Shown here: in pieces, positions 15,088 through 25,120 of the stretch
How positions within the stretch are numbered: the stretch's first letter is position 1
Layout of the letters: every line of letters begins with the position of its first letter
NCBI RefSeq assembly: GCF_902726645.1
Contig: NZ_CACVAO010000002.1
Location: 26,109 to 90,108 of the forward strand
Direction: 5' to 3'
Source: Halobacillus ihumii
GTDB lineage: Bacteria; Bacillota; Bacilli; Bacillales; Halobacillaceae
DNA: 64,000 bases
The notes under the pieces: generated by a model
What the model was told of the DNA's origin: nothing
What the model saw: the letters and a program-made list of their open reading frames with translations, nothing else
Database searches by the model: none
Program-made: the position numbers and the translations under genes

Positions 15088-17037
15088 ATGGCTATTTATC
15101 ATTTTTCAGGTCAAATGATTTCAAGAGGTAAGGGACAATCTGCAACGGCTGCGGCTGCTTATCGTTCTGGTGATAAATTACATAGTGAAAGATACAATAA
15201 AACCAATGAATACAAACGTATAGTACAACCTGAATCATTTATGATGAAGCCTAAACATGCACCTGAATGGGCAAACAACAGAGAGCAATTATGGAATGAA
15301 GTTGAAAAAGTTGAAAATCAAAAAAATGCCCAATTAGCAAGAGAGTTCAACGTGGCATTACCTGTTGAATTAAGCAATGAAGAACAGACTAAGTTAGCAA
15401 AGAAATTTGTCCAAGAAGTATTTGTCGATGAGGGTATGGTTGCCGATCTATCCATTCATCGTGACGATGTAAATAATCCGCATTTTCATGTCATGCTGAC
15501 TACAAGAGGGTTTAAAGAAAATGGAGAATGGGATGCTAAAGCATCGAAAGTTAAATTAGAAAATGGCAAACAAAAACGAATCAATAAAAACAATTGGGGC
15601 GACCGTGATACTTTTAGAAAGTGGCGTAAACAATGGGCAGATTATGCCAATCAATCGTTAGATCAAAACGATATCAACGAAACAATAACTCATCGTTCTC
15701 ATGAGTCTCTTAATAAAGAAACTGTTCCAACGATTCATGAAGGATATCAAGCACGTAAAATGGGTGATGAATCAGATCGTGTAGCCGTTAATAAACAAGT
15801 GAAAAGACATAATGACAAAGTACAGTTGTTAAATGAATATAAACAGGAAAAACAAAAACTCGAAAAATCCGAACAACTTTCCCGTTCCTTTTCTCCGAAA
15901 GAGAAAAAGGAAATTTCTAAATCTGCAAAGTCATTAAAAATGTTTGTTTCTTTTAGAAATATTAATGAAAAAGAAAAGATGCTAGCCAGATGGAAACATT
16001 CAACTTTGACGAAAAATGGGCAAAGTGATAATCGTGAAACACTGCAAAAAATTAAAAGCATTAAAGATAAGTTAGAAGTGGTTGATAACATTTTAAACAA
16101 AGAAGCAAACCGTTTCATCGAAAAACATTATCCTGCATTATCAAAAGAGATGTACAATGATTTTTCTGCGAAATATTTAGTTGATGTATCAGTGAAGGAA
16201 AATAAAATTTTTGACCAAGATGAAACGATGAAGATTTTAAAAGAGGGTCAACAAGAAGAAGTCAATCACGAGTTATCTAAACTGGTTCAAAATCGTCATT
16301 ATTCTTATGAAACTTTAATTACAAGAAAAGATCAGTTGACCAATCAATTTGAAGCTTTACTTCTTAAATACAGAGTCGATTTTAATAAGCCTAGAACATT
16401 CGAAAGGCTTACACCAGAAGTACAAAATGACATCCGATCAACACATGAAACGCTACAATCAACGAAGCATGCTGTTAACTTTTTAGAAACGTATTATAAC
16501 GACCAAATCACTCGGATGTATGACCAAGATGTTAGCAAGCAAATGACCATCAATGAAAAGGAATTAGTTGTCGGCTACAATGAGTATTTTAATAAGACCG
16601 TGCCATTGAATGGTGAAGGTCATCCTAGCGAGATATTCAAGTTTAGCACCGATGAAAAAGCACAAATCATTGACTTGCTTCATGATTATCAAAACGGTCA
16701 TCTAAACACGGAAGCTGACACTGAAACAAGGTTCGCTGACATCCTTTCCGGCAGTGCATCCATTCAGCATTATTTTATTGCTGAATGTTTGGAAACAAAA
16801 GATTTTGATGCGGATACGAAGTCGAAATTAGAGGATATTTTATCTTCTTATGAAGGTAAACATCAAGACTATATTTCCTTTAATGATACAAGGCAAATGA
16901 CTTCATTATCTAGCATGGTTCAGGCAACTCAAAACATTGTGGAGAACAGTTTAAAGCAAGCTGATTATGATGAACGAGAAAAACTGCAAGAAATGAATCG
17001 TCTGCAAAGTCAACGTAAGCGTAAAGGGTTACGATAA
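15088..17037 (+). CDS. MobA/MobL-family (MobQ) conjugative relaxase
   Basis: 649 aa from ATG 15088 (AAAGGAGG 9 bases upstream). The N-terminus AIYHFSGQMISRG, SATAAAAYRSG (Tyr25, the position of the catalytic Tyr in R1162 MobA) and HRDDVNNPHFHVML (His124, His132, His134 metal triad) are classic MobQ motifs. It nicks oriT (14954-14965) and stays covalently bound to the 5' end. After about residue 220 the protein is long, helical and charged, probably serving relaxosome or secretion contacts; no helicase or primase motif is seen. topB follows 27 bp later. Confidence 0.92.
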   Translation: MAIYHFSGQMISRGKGQSATAAAAYRSGDKLHSERYNKTNEYKRIVQPESFMMKPKHAPEWANNREQLWNEVEKVENQKNAQLAREFNVALPVELSNEEQTKLAKKFVQEVFVDEGMVADLSIHRDDVNNPHFHVMLTTRGFKENGEWDAKASKVKLENGKQKRINKNNWGDRDTFRKWRKQWADYANQSLDQNDINETITHRSHESLNKETVPTIHEGYQARKMGDESDRVAVNKQVKRHNDKVQLLNEYKQEKQKLEKSEQLSRSFSPKEKKEISKSAKSLKMFVSFRNINEKEKMLARWKHSTLTKNGQSDNRETLQKIKSIKDKLEVVDNILNKEANRFIEKHYPALSKEMYNDFSAKYLVDVSVKENKIFDQDETMKILKEGQQEEVNHELSKLVQNRHYSYETLITRKDQLTNQFEALLLKYRVDFNKPRTFERLTPEVQNDIRSTHETLQSTKHAVNFLETYYNDQITRMYDQDVSKQMTINEKELVVGYNEYFNKTVPLNGEGHPSEIFKFSTDEKAQIIDLLHDYQNGHLNTEADTETRFADILSGSASIQHYFIAECLETKDFDADTKSKLEDILSSYEGKHQDYISFNDTRQMTSLSSMVQATQNIVENSLKQADYDEREKLQEMNRLQSQRKRKGLR

Positions 17038-17064
17038 CTTTTTAAACAAGGAGATTGATTTAAA

Positions 17065-19088
17065 GTGGGATACGTATTAATCCTCGCAGAAAAACCGAGT
17101 CAGGCTAAGGCTTATGCAGATGCTTTCCAACACACGAGCAAAAAAGACGGGTATATTGAAGTGAATGATCGCCGTTACTTTAATAACAAAGCTGTGATTA
17201 CATGGGGGTTCGGTCATCTTGTTTCTTTAAAGATGCCTGGTGCTTATAAAAAGGAGTGGGAAAGATGGAGTTTAGAGCATCTTCCCATTCTTCCAGACCA
17301 TTACAAATTTGAGGTGCCCAAAGATAAGAAAAAACAATTCAATATTGTGAAGGGCTTACTACAGAAAGCAAGTGAAATTGTCGTGGCTACTGATGCTGAT
17401 CGTGAAGGGGAAAATATTGCTCGCAGTATTATTCGGAAGGCCGGAGCTGAAAATAAACCTACAAAACGGTTATGGATTAATTCGTTAGAGGTGAGGAAAT
17501 TCAAAAAGGATTTCAAACCCTTCATTATGGAAACAAGTATTTGCCTATCTATGAAGAAGCTCAAGCTCGACAAATTGGTGAATGGATCGTGGGTATGAAT
17601 GCTTCCCCTTTATATTCATTACTGTTACAGAAAAAGGGTATTCGGGAAACCTTCAGTTTGGGAAGGGTTCAGACACCAACGTTATATTTGATCTACACTC
17701 GACAACAGGAAATACATCATTTCAAGCCGGAACCGTTTTATGAACTTTTCGCGAATATCAAAGTTAAAAACGGTACCTTCCAAGCAAAATATAAAGATCG
17801 TTTTTCCAAAAAAGATGACCTAATAAATTTCATGAAAGATCAAGGTTTACAATCCGAAGAAAACACCACGATTACAAAGCTCACCAAAGAATCTAAGAAA
17901 ACCAAATCCCCTAAATTGCACAGTCTTTCCACCTTGCAGACAAAGGCAAATAAAAAGTGGAAATACAGTCCAACGGACGTATTGAAAATCATGCAAAACC
18001 TTTACGAAAAAAAGCTGTTAACGTATCATGCCATTATTCCAACAAAGACGATTCCCAAAACGCAAACCATTGATGGACTCAATGAAAAAGAAAAGAATAT
18101 TTACTTTGAAGTTCTTCTTAATACATTGGCCATGTTTGCACCGGACTACCTTTATGAAGAGACAAAGGCTGAAGTTGATGTAAAAGGGGTCGTTTTCCAT
18201 GCAAAAGGTAAAGTCGAAAAAGACAGAGGATGGAAAGCGTTGTTTGCCAATGAACAAAGCAAAAATGTTGATCGGGAGCAGGAGACAAAGTTACCACCAT
18301 TAACGGAAGGTGAGAGCGCACTTGTTAAACCTGAAATTAAGGATGGTATGACGCAGCCCCCAAAACCATATACGGAAGGTCAGCTCATTAATATGATGAA
18401 AACCTGCGGTAAAGCGATTGACGATAGTGAATCACAGCAAATTTTAAAGGATATTGAAGGACTCGGCACCGAAGCAACCAGGGCGAATATCATTGAAACC
18501 TTGAAAAAACAGGAGTATATCAGCGTTAAGAAAAATAAAGTAAAGGTCACAAAGAAAGGTGAAATCCTCTGTCAGTCGGTAGAAGGGACACTTTTATCAA
18601 AAGCTGAAATGACAGCCAAATGGGAGCAGTTTTTGCGGCTGATCGGTGAGGGGCAAAAAACGAAAGAGGGCTTCCTAAAAAACATCGATAAATTCATCCA
18701 TGAATTAATTAATAAAACGCCTGAAGCGTTGGATGCAACAACCATTGAACAGAGGATTGAAGAATCGAAGGAAGAAAGTAGTCTCGGGAAATGCCCGTCT
18801 TGTCGAAAAGGGAATATAGTTGATAAACGTAAATTTTTCGGTTGCACAGAATATAAAAACGACTGCCGTTTCACATTTCCGAAAAAGATAGCAAGCAAAA
18901 ATATATCTGAAGCTAACATTAGAAAGTTATTGGCTAAAGGGAAGACCAATCTCATCAAGGGATTTGCAAGCAAAAAGGGAAAGTCCTTTGATGCCTATCT
19001 CATATGGGAGGATGCAGCAGCCGGAAAAATCAATTTTGAGTTTGATAATAAAAAGTCAGGACGAAAGAAAAAATATACAGTTTCCTGA
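17065..19088 (+). pseudogene. topB: DNA topoisomerase III (TopB), frameshifted and lacking the active-site segment
   Basis: GTG start after AAGGAG. The N-terminal Toprim domain is present (LILAEKPSQAKAYADAF; ATDADREGENIA). The frame breaks near 17490: GAGGTGAGG reads V-R-K-F in the first phase, but the correct continuation EEIQKGFQTLHYGNKYLP is in the next phase, implying loss of one base. The second part has SLGRVQTPTL and a C-terminal zinc ribbon (CPSCRKGN...CTEYKNDC). At about 18025 it reads LLTYHAIIPT: the stretch between the active-site TYPRTDS and HHAIIPT is missing. The protein should be inactive. Conjugative plasmids often carry topB next to the relaxase. Confidence 0.8.
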
Positions 19089-19106
19089 TTGGAAGAGGTG
19101 ATTATT

Positions 19107-19370
19107 TTGGAGTGGCAGAGGTGCCCCAGATGCAATAGTCGTAGAGTAGGTGAGCGCGGTTCCTTAGGTTGTTTTGGATCCATTTTCATAGTAGGTATAT
19201 CTATTGGAGTAGCATATATCTCAACATTTTATATATTCGATATTCTTAGCGTATTGATTTTCGCGGTAATACTAACTACTTTAATCTGGTTAAGAGACAA
19301 AATGTTTCTTCACCTTTATTGTAAGGACTGCGAACTAGTTTTTTCGCCGTCCAAAAAAGATGTGTCCTAA
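19107..19370 (+). CDS. Small membrane protein with split zinc ribbon
   Basis: 87 aa from TTG 19107 (GGAAGAGG 8 bases upstream). N-terminal CPRC, then two hydrophobic helices (about 24-65), then YCKDCELVF at the end. The two Cys pairs could form one zinc ribbon on the cytosolic face with both termini inside. Not a named family; follows topB directly. Confidence 0.5.
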   Translation: MEWQRCPRCNSRRVGERGSLGCFGSIFIVGISIGVAYISTFYIFDILSVLIFAVILTTLIWLRDKMFLHLYCKDCELVFSPSKKDVS

Positions 19371-19443
19371 AGGGGTACGTAGATTGAGGGGATACTTTGG
19401 AAAATATAGCAAATCTACCACTTTAGTTGAAAAATTCATATGT

Positions 19444-19481
19444 GAGACTGAATGGTTTTTTCCATTCGGTCTTTTTTATTG
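19444..19481 (+). terminator. Intrinsic terminator after the mobilization operon
   Basis: GACTGAATGG and CCATTCGGTC pair around TTTTTT and are followed by TTTTTTATT. Confidence 0.75.
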
Positions 19482-19639
19482 TTCAATTAGAGTACACCCT
19501 GCATAAACAAAATAAAACCCTGTAATGTCAAGGTTTAAAATGTTCATTCAGAGTTGTTCAGTCATCCCGTAAATCTTTTTATGTTTTATAAGTAGTTCAG
19601 TGAAAAAAGTTCCTACCGTAAGGCCATTGAGTAATCGTG

Positions 19640-19650
19640 TGGTATAATTT
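19640..19650 (+). promoter_or_regulatory. Extended -10 promoter for the DUF6414 gene
   Basis: TGGTATAAT (extended -10, TGnTATAAT) about 40 bases before the TTG start; no convincing -35 box. Confidence 0.45.
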
Positions 19651-19684
19651 CGTTATAAATCCAATATATGTAGGAGTGTTTCTT

Positions 19685-20560
19685 TTGAGCGAACTTCGGG
19701 AGTTCTATTATTTAGACAGTAAGCTATCTGGAAATTATCTAACCCAGATAGAAGATGGTTTAACGCAATATAAATATGAAAATAAAATGGAAGGAAGTCC
19801 AAATCATTCATTCGAAATTTCAACAGGAGCTCTTGGCGAAATTTTATCTAGTACTCTAGGAGTTCCACTTCCTGATTTTTCTTATCGAAGGGATGGAAAA
19901 TCTGAAAAAATTAAAATTGAAGAATTCAAGACCTTAAATGAGGTTTCACAACTTTCTCGTTTGGTAAAGTATTTGGAACCTGCAATGATTGATATAAAAG
20001 AAAAATTAGATAGAGAATCTTGGGGACAACTATCCGAAAATCAATTTATTAAGTTCGATTGTGAATTAAAGGTATCAAATCTATATTTATTCACTGAGTT
20101 TACAAGGAAACTTGGAAAAAAGTCTATATTTAATCCTGGGAATGATGAACAATTTAATGAATACGTAGATCATGCTGAAACTATTGAGGATAAGAAATCA
20201 CAAAAAATTATTCTTAAACCCAACTTTTCGCCAGATAATAATAAATACTATTTTGTGTCTGAGATAAAAAAGAGGTTCTTAGATGAAGACGTAGAATTAA
20301 AGGATTTAAATACTGAAAAATTCACTGTAATAGGTAAAATTGATAAAAAAATTGAGACTTCTGAGAAAGAAATTGTATTTGACCTTACTGAAACTGGGAT
20401 GTTAGAGGTAATGAGAAGCAAAGAAATAAAACAGTTTATAAAGCAGTTTAATCAAAGTATTGATAATCCAATGATGACAAAGTTTTTTTCTACTGAACAG
20501 GATATTTACGCAATAAAGCCTGCTATGAAATTTAAACCATTAGCATTGTACAAAACATAA
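19685..20560 (+). CDS. DUF6414-like protein, accessory/putative defence
   Basis: 291 aa from TTG 19685 (TAGGAGTG upstream). The start SELREFYYLDSKLSGNYLTQIEDG matches the 'xxFxYLDxxxxxSYLxQxxxG' opening of DUF6414 proteins. No membrane segment or catalytic motif is visible. It stands alone between a terminator and a gene for a winged-helix/nuclease-fold protein on the same strand. DUF6414 proteins occur in variable islands; defence is a guess. Confidence 0.55.
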   Translation: MSELREFYYLDSKLSGNYLTQIEDGLTQYKYENKMEGSPNHSFEISTGALGEILSSTLGVPLPDFSYRRDGKSEKIKIEEFKTLNEVSQLSRLVKYLEPAMIDIKEKLDRESWGQLSENQFIKFDCELKVSNLYLFTEFTRKLGKKSIFNPGNDEQFNEYVDHAETIEDKKSQKIILKPNFSPDNNKYYFVSEIKKRFLDEDVELKDLNTEKFTVIGKIDKKIETSEKEIVFDLTETGMLEVMRSKEIKQFIKQFNQSIDNPMMTKFFSTEQDIYAIKPAMKFKPLALYKT

Positions 20561-20770
20561 TACAAAGTATTAAAAGCTTAATTTTATTTTTATGGTTTGG
20601 AGCACAAACGCAATCTGCGTATGCCTTACTCTCATACGTTACAATTATTTTCTCCTGATTGTCACGCCAAAACCCCTCTATATCAGCCTAAAATCCTTGT
20701 GAAATCTTACCCTTTATATATTTATAATCTATAATAAGCATAGTGTTACAAAATAAAGGAGGTTGTATAG

Positions 20771-22345
20771 TTGGGAAAAAAATATAAAGATAGTTGTATT
20801 CAGATATTAAAAGAAAAAGGTCCCCTTTTGGGCAGTGAATTTCGCAAAATTCTTGTTGAAAGACAAGGGATTAAGGAGGGGAATGCTAGAGCCATCATAA
20901 ACAGGTTGAAAAACAGTGGAGAATTCCTTAGCACTGATCCCGTCAAGTTAAGACATCAAGAGTTGATCTACTACCTTCCTTTTCATGATTTAAAAGCAAA
21001 GTTAAAAAAAATAATGCCAGATCATTCATCAACACTTAATAGAATATATCAAGCCTTAGTAGAAGAAAATGGATTCTTGTTATGGTCCGAATTTGCAAAA
21101 ATTTCTTCTGGGGTAGTTGATTCATCCCAATCTTCACGTAAGTCGGCAACCAACCTATTCAATGATTTGAAATCCCTTGGGATTGTTGAGGAATTGAAAC
21201 ATCATGAACACATCCCGGTGGTAGTTGCATCCGAAAAATGGTTTCCCCAAAAAACGGATATATTAGTTGCTATAAGTAAAAGGAAACAAAAATTATCCTT
21301 TACTAAAGGCTTAACTGATGATCTTCTGAAATGGCTAGAAAGTATGAACTTAATTGGTTGGGAAAACTCTTACACTAGAGATATACAAGATTATAACATT
21401 GGATACAATGGTTTCTATTTTGATGCTATAAGTTATACATACTTGTGGGGACTATATCGGACAAATCAAAAAGATGAGTTGTTTGAGCCTACTCGGAATA
21501 AAGCAGGATCCCCGGTCTTAATTGAGTCTATATTGCACCGAACCACTAAACGTCATGATATTACAGGTTTCATTAGTAGGGTAGATAACTATTGTGGTCC
21601 AATAAAGTCGAATAAAAATCTAAAAGTTATTCCCATTTGCTTTGTAGATACTGTTGAAAAAGATGCATATAAACTTGCTAGAGAGCGCGGAATACTTATT
21701 ATGAAACTAAGTGACGTATTTGGAACGAAATTAGCTCAGTCACTCCAAGAGCTCCAAGAAATCGACCCAGAAAAGGTAGATCCGCAAAAGTTATCCACGA
21801 TACTTGATAATGCAAATAAGTCAGGAAGAGATGGCGATTTTGGAAACTTAAAGGGTTACGTTTTTAATTTTTTAGTGGCTTCTATATTCAATGATGCTGG
21901 TTATAAAACTAGTATAGGGCTTCGCTATAAGGATCTTGAAGGACGAAAGTGCGAATGCGACATAGTCTGTGAAGATGTAGATGAGATTATAGCTTGTGAA
22001 GTTAAGGGGTACGATGAAGGAAAAGAAGTTAAATTAGGTGAACACGAAAAAGAGCCGGACAGCGTTAAAAAATTTTTTGAGAGAACATGCTCTATCATTA
22101 AAAAGGATAGTGGTAAAACAATTATTCCGGTATTTATTACTTCTGGTAGTTTTTCGCAAGACGCAATAAATTACTTAGAGAAGAAAAATAATAGTAAAAA
22201 AATGAAGCCACTATTAAAGCGTAATTTTCCCTCTAGTATCTACTATGATCGTAAGGGTTTACTAGATTACTTTAGTAGTAAAAGCAGAAAATTCAAAGAA
22301 CATAAACAAGTCCTTAAGGAATATTTTAAACAAGAAAGCAGGTAA
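20771..22345 (+). CDS. Winged-helix protein with C-terminal PD-(D/E)XK-type domain
   Basis: 524 aa from TTG 20771 after AAAGGAGGTTG. The N-terminal 170 residues contain two winged-helix-like units (ILKEKGPLLGSEFRKIL...; IYQALVEENGFLLWSEF...). After a middle domain, the C-terminal 150 residues read FLVASIFNDAGY, CECDIVCEDVDEIIACEVKGY and a later VFITSGSFSQDA. The Asp...Glu-X-Lys arrangement (CDIV, CEVK) is that of Mrr-like/Holliday-resolvase-type nucleases. I infer a DNA-targeting nuclease, possibly defensive. It has its own promoter (TATAAT at about 20729). Confidence 0.6.
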   Translation: MGKKYKDSCIQILKEKGPLLGSEFRKILVERQGIKEGNARAIINRLKNSGEFLSTDPVKLRHQELIYYLPFHDLKAKLKKIMPDHSSTLNRIYQALVEENGFLLWSEFAKISSGVVDSSQSSRKSATNLFNDLKSLGIVEELKHHEHIPVVVASEKWFPQKTDILVAISKRKQKLSFTKGLTDDLLKWLESMNLIGWENSYTRDIQDYNIGYNGFYFDAISYTYLWGLYRTNQKDELFEPTRNKAGSPVLIESILHRTTKRHDITGFISRVDNYCGPIKSNKNLKVIPICFVDTVEKDAYKLARERGILIMKLSDVFGTKLAQSLQELQEIDPEKVDPQKLSTILDNANKSGRDGDFGNLKGYVFNFLVASIFNDAGYKTSIGLRYKDLEGRKCECDIVCEDVDEIIACEVKGYDEGKEVKLGEHEKEPDSVKKFFERTCSIIKKDSGKTIIPVFITSGSFSQDAINYLEKKNNSKKMKPLLKRNFPSSIYYDRKGLLDYFSSKSRKFKEHKQVLKEYFKQESR

Positions 22346-22463
22346 TGAACTACCTCTCGCCCCAAGAAAGTGAGAAGTCTACTTCATTAAGAATCAGCCT
22401 AAGTCCATATTTGAAATAATGAATTTAATAATTCTACCTTTGTTACATAAATGAAACCGGCTG

Positions 22464-23018
22464 TTAACGACTACTTAAATATCTATAAAAGGTAGCTCTG
22501 CTAACGTCAGCTGCATACAGTATTTCCTCTATACTATACTCTTTACTATCATACATTCGAAAGGCCATATCCAGTTTGGATTGGTCTTTTTTTGGTCGAC
22601 CACCTTTTCGTCCCCGAGCTCTTGCAGCATCTAAACCAGATCTCGTTCGTTCAGATATAATGTCACGTTCAAACTGCGCTAATCCACTAAAAATCGTAAA
22701 CACTAATTTTCCCATCGCTGTTGTGGTATCAATATTTTCATTAATGGATACAAAGTTGATGCCTTTATCCTGAAAGTCGTTGACTAGATCTACCAGGTGT
22801 TTTGTGCTACGACCAATTCGGTCGAGTTTATAAACAACTACCGTATCTCCTTCACGTAGATACTTCATCATTTCCGTGAATGCTGGACGATCTTTTTTTG
22901 TTCCGGTAATTTTTTCCGAATAGATATTTTTCCCTTCTACACCATATTGCTTTAATGCATCAAACTGCATATGTAAATTTTGATCCTTTGTACTGACTCG
23001 GGCATATCCAAATAACAT
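22464..23018 (-). CDS. Serine recombinase (resolvase family)
   Basis: 184 aa. FGYARVSTKDQN carries the catalytic Ser; VVVYKLDRIGRST and FSGLAQFERDIISERTRSG complete the catalytic core, with an E-helix and a C-terminal HTH (SIEEILYAADVSRATFYRYL). All motifs are intact. It resembles Tn552/Sin-type plasmid resolvases for multimer resolution. A GTTATCA...TGATACT inverted arrangement upstream (about 23052-23092) may be its site. Confidence 0.88.
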   Translation of the reverse strand: MLFGYARVSTKDQNLHMQFDALKQYGVEGKNIYSEKITGTKKDRPAFTEMMKYLREGDTVVVYKLDRIGRSTKHLVDLVNDFQDKGINFVSINENIDTTTAMGKLVFTIFSGLAQFERDIISERTRSGLDAARARGRKGGRPKKDQSKLDMAFRMYDSKEYSIEEILYAADVSRATFYRYLSSR

Positions 23019-23248
23019 ATTTTGTAACTCCTTTTGAAATTCATTACTTATATGTTATCAAAAAGGATGATTAGTGTATATAATGATACTTTGTTTTTGG
23101 TACGGATTTTGAAACTTAACGGATGCTGGTACAAGGATGAAAAATTATTTGATTTGAGTCGTTGAGTGATTGTATCAAAAACGAACACTTATGACAGCAG
23201 TAATTTCGTCTGATATAATTTATATATAAAACAAAGGTGGTGTTTTAT

Positions 23249-23449
23249 ATGCTAGAGCGTGAAGGCGAATCCCAAGGAAGGAAATATGCTTGGGTAGATA
23301 AATGGGTGAAAATGACGGGTGATCGAGCAAAAATCGATGCTAAAGCAAATAACACATATATTGTTTACGAAACAGAAGACGGACTCGTGAAAGAATATCC
23401 GGATGGAACCATTGTGAATTTTGACAAAAAGCCAAATGGTGATAATTAA
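23249..23449 (+). CDS. Small partner of the zeta-type toxin (putative antitoxin)
   Basis: 66 aa. ATG at 23249 (AAAGGTGG upstream) rather than the longer frame. Acidic-basic mix (RKYAWVDKWVKMTGD; VYETEDGLVKEYPDG). Its stop overlaps the toxin ATG (TAATG), the usual coupling of toxin-antitoxin pairs. It does not look like epsilon or PezA, so the antitoxin role is inferred from position. TGATATAAT about 35 bases upstream is a likely -10. Confidence 0.6.
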   Translation: MLEREGESQGRKYAWVDKWVKMTGDRAKIDAKANNTYIVYETEDGLVKEYPDGTIVNFDKKPNGDN

Positions 23450-24048
23450 TGAGGTCCGCCAAGCTCCCTCCCATGATGTATATCTTTGCTGGAAACAATG
23501 GGAGTGGAAAAAGCACGTTACGTAACCTGTTAATCGATAAGTTAGGTATAGACATCAATATTGATCCGGATTCCATTGCTCGCAGGTTGAATCCGCAAGC
23601 ACCCGAGACCAAACAATTCGCAGCAGGAAAAGCAGCAGTAAAATTAGTCTATGAGTGTATTGAGGAAGAGAAGAGCTTTTCGATTGAAACGACGCTTGCT
23701 GGGAAAAATGCTATCCACCAAATGAACAAAGCCAGAGAAAAAGGCTTTGAAGTCACAATGTTTTACGTTGGACTGGGCCACGTAGAACAAAACATTGAAC
23801 GAGTGGCCTTACGTGTAAGAAATGGTGGGCATCATATCCCGACAAAAGACATTTTGAAAAGAGATTCGACTTCCAAAGAAAATTTACTTCGCAATTTGTA
23901 TCTCGTTGACAATCTCGTCGTCATCGATAACAGTAAATCAGATGGAGAACTAGTTTTAGAAACCTCCAATGGCCGTATAACTTTTGTAGCCAACGACCTG
24001 CCTGACTGGGCACATCCAATAAAACAGAAATACAATGCTACAACATAA
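23449..24048 (+). CDS. Zeta-toxin family P-loop kinase
   Basis: 199 aa. Walker A GNNGSGKST (about 15-23), INIDPDSIARRLNP and SIETTLAGKNAI segments, and a RVRNGGHHIP motif, all typical of the zeta-toxin/UDP-N-acetylglucosamine kinase group. Zeta toxins poison wall synthesis by phosphorylating UDP-GlcNAc; this shorter lineage is less studied. Co-transcribed with the 66-aa partner. A hairpin with TTTTATG follows at about 24051-24088. Confidence 0.82.
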   Translation: MRSAKLPPMMYIFAGNNGSGKSTLRNLLIDKLGIDINIDPDSIARRLNPQAPETKQFAAGKAAVKLVYECIEEEKSFSIETTLAGKNAIHQMNKAREKGFEVTMFYVGLGHVEQNIERVALRVRNGGHHIPTKDILKRDSTSKENLLRNLYLVDNLVVIDNSKSDGELVLETSNGRITFVANDLPDWAHPIKQKYNATT

Positions 24049-24218
24049 AAAGATTCTCCTGTCTTATGTAAGAGGAGAATCTTTTATGTAATATCGAATC
24101 TATGGAACTTCCCCGATCTATTGTGTCGTCTTATAATTGAATTATTTAACAGCTATTATAATGAAGGTTTTGGGTTATAAAGTTGTTTTTTACTCCACTT
24201 CGCGTATTATAAAAACTG

Positions 24219-24827
24219 TTACACCTGGCTTTCCTCAAGTTGTTTGACCAATTTATAAAAAGTGGTCTTTTTAACTTCTGCTTGCTCCATGGCCCGCGTT
24301 GCTGTAATCTTGCCATTCTTCCATTCATAATAAGCTTCCATGAACTCATCCGTAATCTTTGCTTTAGGACGGCCAAAAGTTATTCCTTTTTGCATGGCCA
24401 CGTCAATTCCCTCACGCTGTCGTTTTCGAATCCGGTCCCGTTCTTCCTGCGCCATCCAAGAAAGGATTTGCAAAACGAGATCGGCTATAAAGGTTCCCAT
24501 GCTGTCCTTATATTGGGTGGTATCAAGTAATGGCATGTCCAATACTACAATGTCGGCCTGAAGCTCCTTTGTAATGGCATTCCACTCCAGCACAATCTCC
24601 TCTTTATTCCGACCGAAACGATCAAGGGAATGAATGTACAGCACATCCCCCGGGCGAAGGATTCGTTTTAAGAGCTGGTATTGTTCCCTTTGAAAATCCT
24701 TACCACTTACTTTATCAATAAATATATCACGCTTATTGATCTCTTGCTCTTTCATTGCAGCGACTTGACGTTCCTCACTTTGATCTTTACTGCTCACTCG
24801 TATGTATCCATACTTCCGATTCTCCAT
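24219..24827 (-). CDS. Serine resolvase
   Basis: 202 aa. YGYIRVSSKDQSEERQ (catalytic Ser), LYIHSLDRFGRN, ILSWMAQEERDRIRKRQREG and a C-terminal HTH (TRAMEQAEVKKTTFYKLVKQ) are intact. It differs from the 22.46-kb resolvase and is closer to Tn1546/plasmid resolvases. A repeat-rich candidate res site lies just upstream. Confidence 0.88.
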   Translation of the reverse strand: MENRKYGYIRVSSKDQSEERQVAAMKEQEINKRDIFIDKVSGKDFQREQYQLLKRILRPGDVLYIHSLDRFGRNKEEIVLEWNAITKELQADIVVLDMPLLDTTQYKDSMGTFIADLVLQILSWMAQEERDRIRKRQREGIDVAMQKGITFGRPKAKITDEFMEAYYEWKNGKITATRAMEQAEVKKTTFYKLVKQLEESQV

Positions 24828-24892
24828 TTAAAGGATAACCTCTCTTTCATTTGGTCTTTCTCCTTTAATTGTACCCTTTTCCGTTCGTAAAT

Positions 24893-25012
24893 GTATATAG
24901 AAAACAACGAACGTCCGTAATTAATTTTCATCCTTTTACGAACGTTTAATTTCATAGATTTAAGATATTTGTAGACTGTTCGTAAAGGTGTACTTTTACA
25001 AACGTAACAAAA
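24893..25012. repeat. Candidate res site with CGTTCGTAAA half-sites
   Basis: Half-sites CGTTCGTAAA (24893), CAACGAACG (24917), TTTTACGAACG (about 24936), TGTTCGTAAAG (24978) and TTTTACAAACG (about 24995) form three inverted pairs of about 28-32 bp upstream of the resolvase gene, the layout of a three-subsite res. Confidence 0.65.
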
Positions 25013-25120
25013 CCCAATTCCAGAAAAGGGCCAGATTGTTTAATAAAGAAGGATTTAGTTTTGGGGACATCGAAGAGATACCTAATAAAAGTAAGTTCTG
25101 AAAGGAGAAAAAATGCCACA

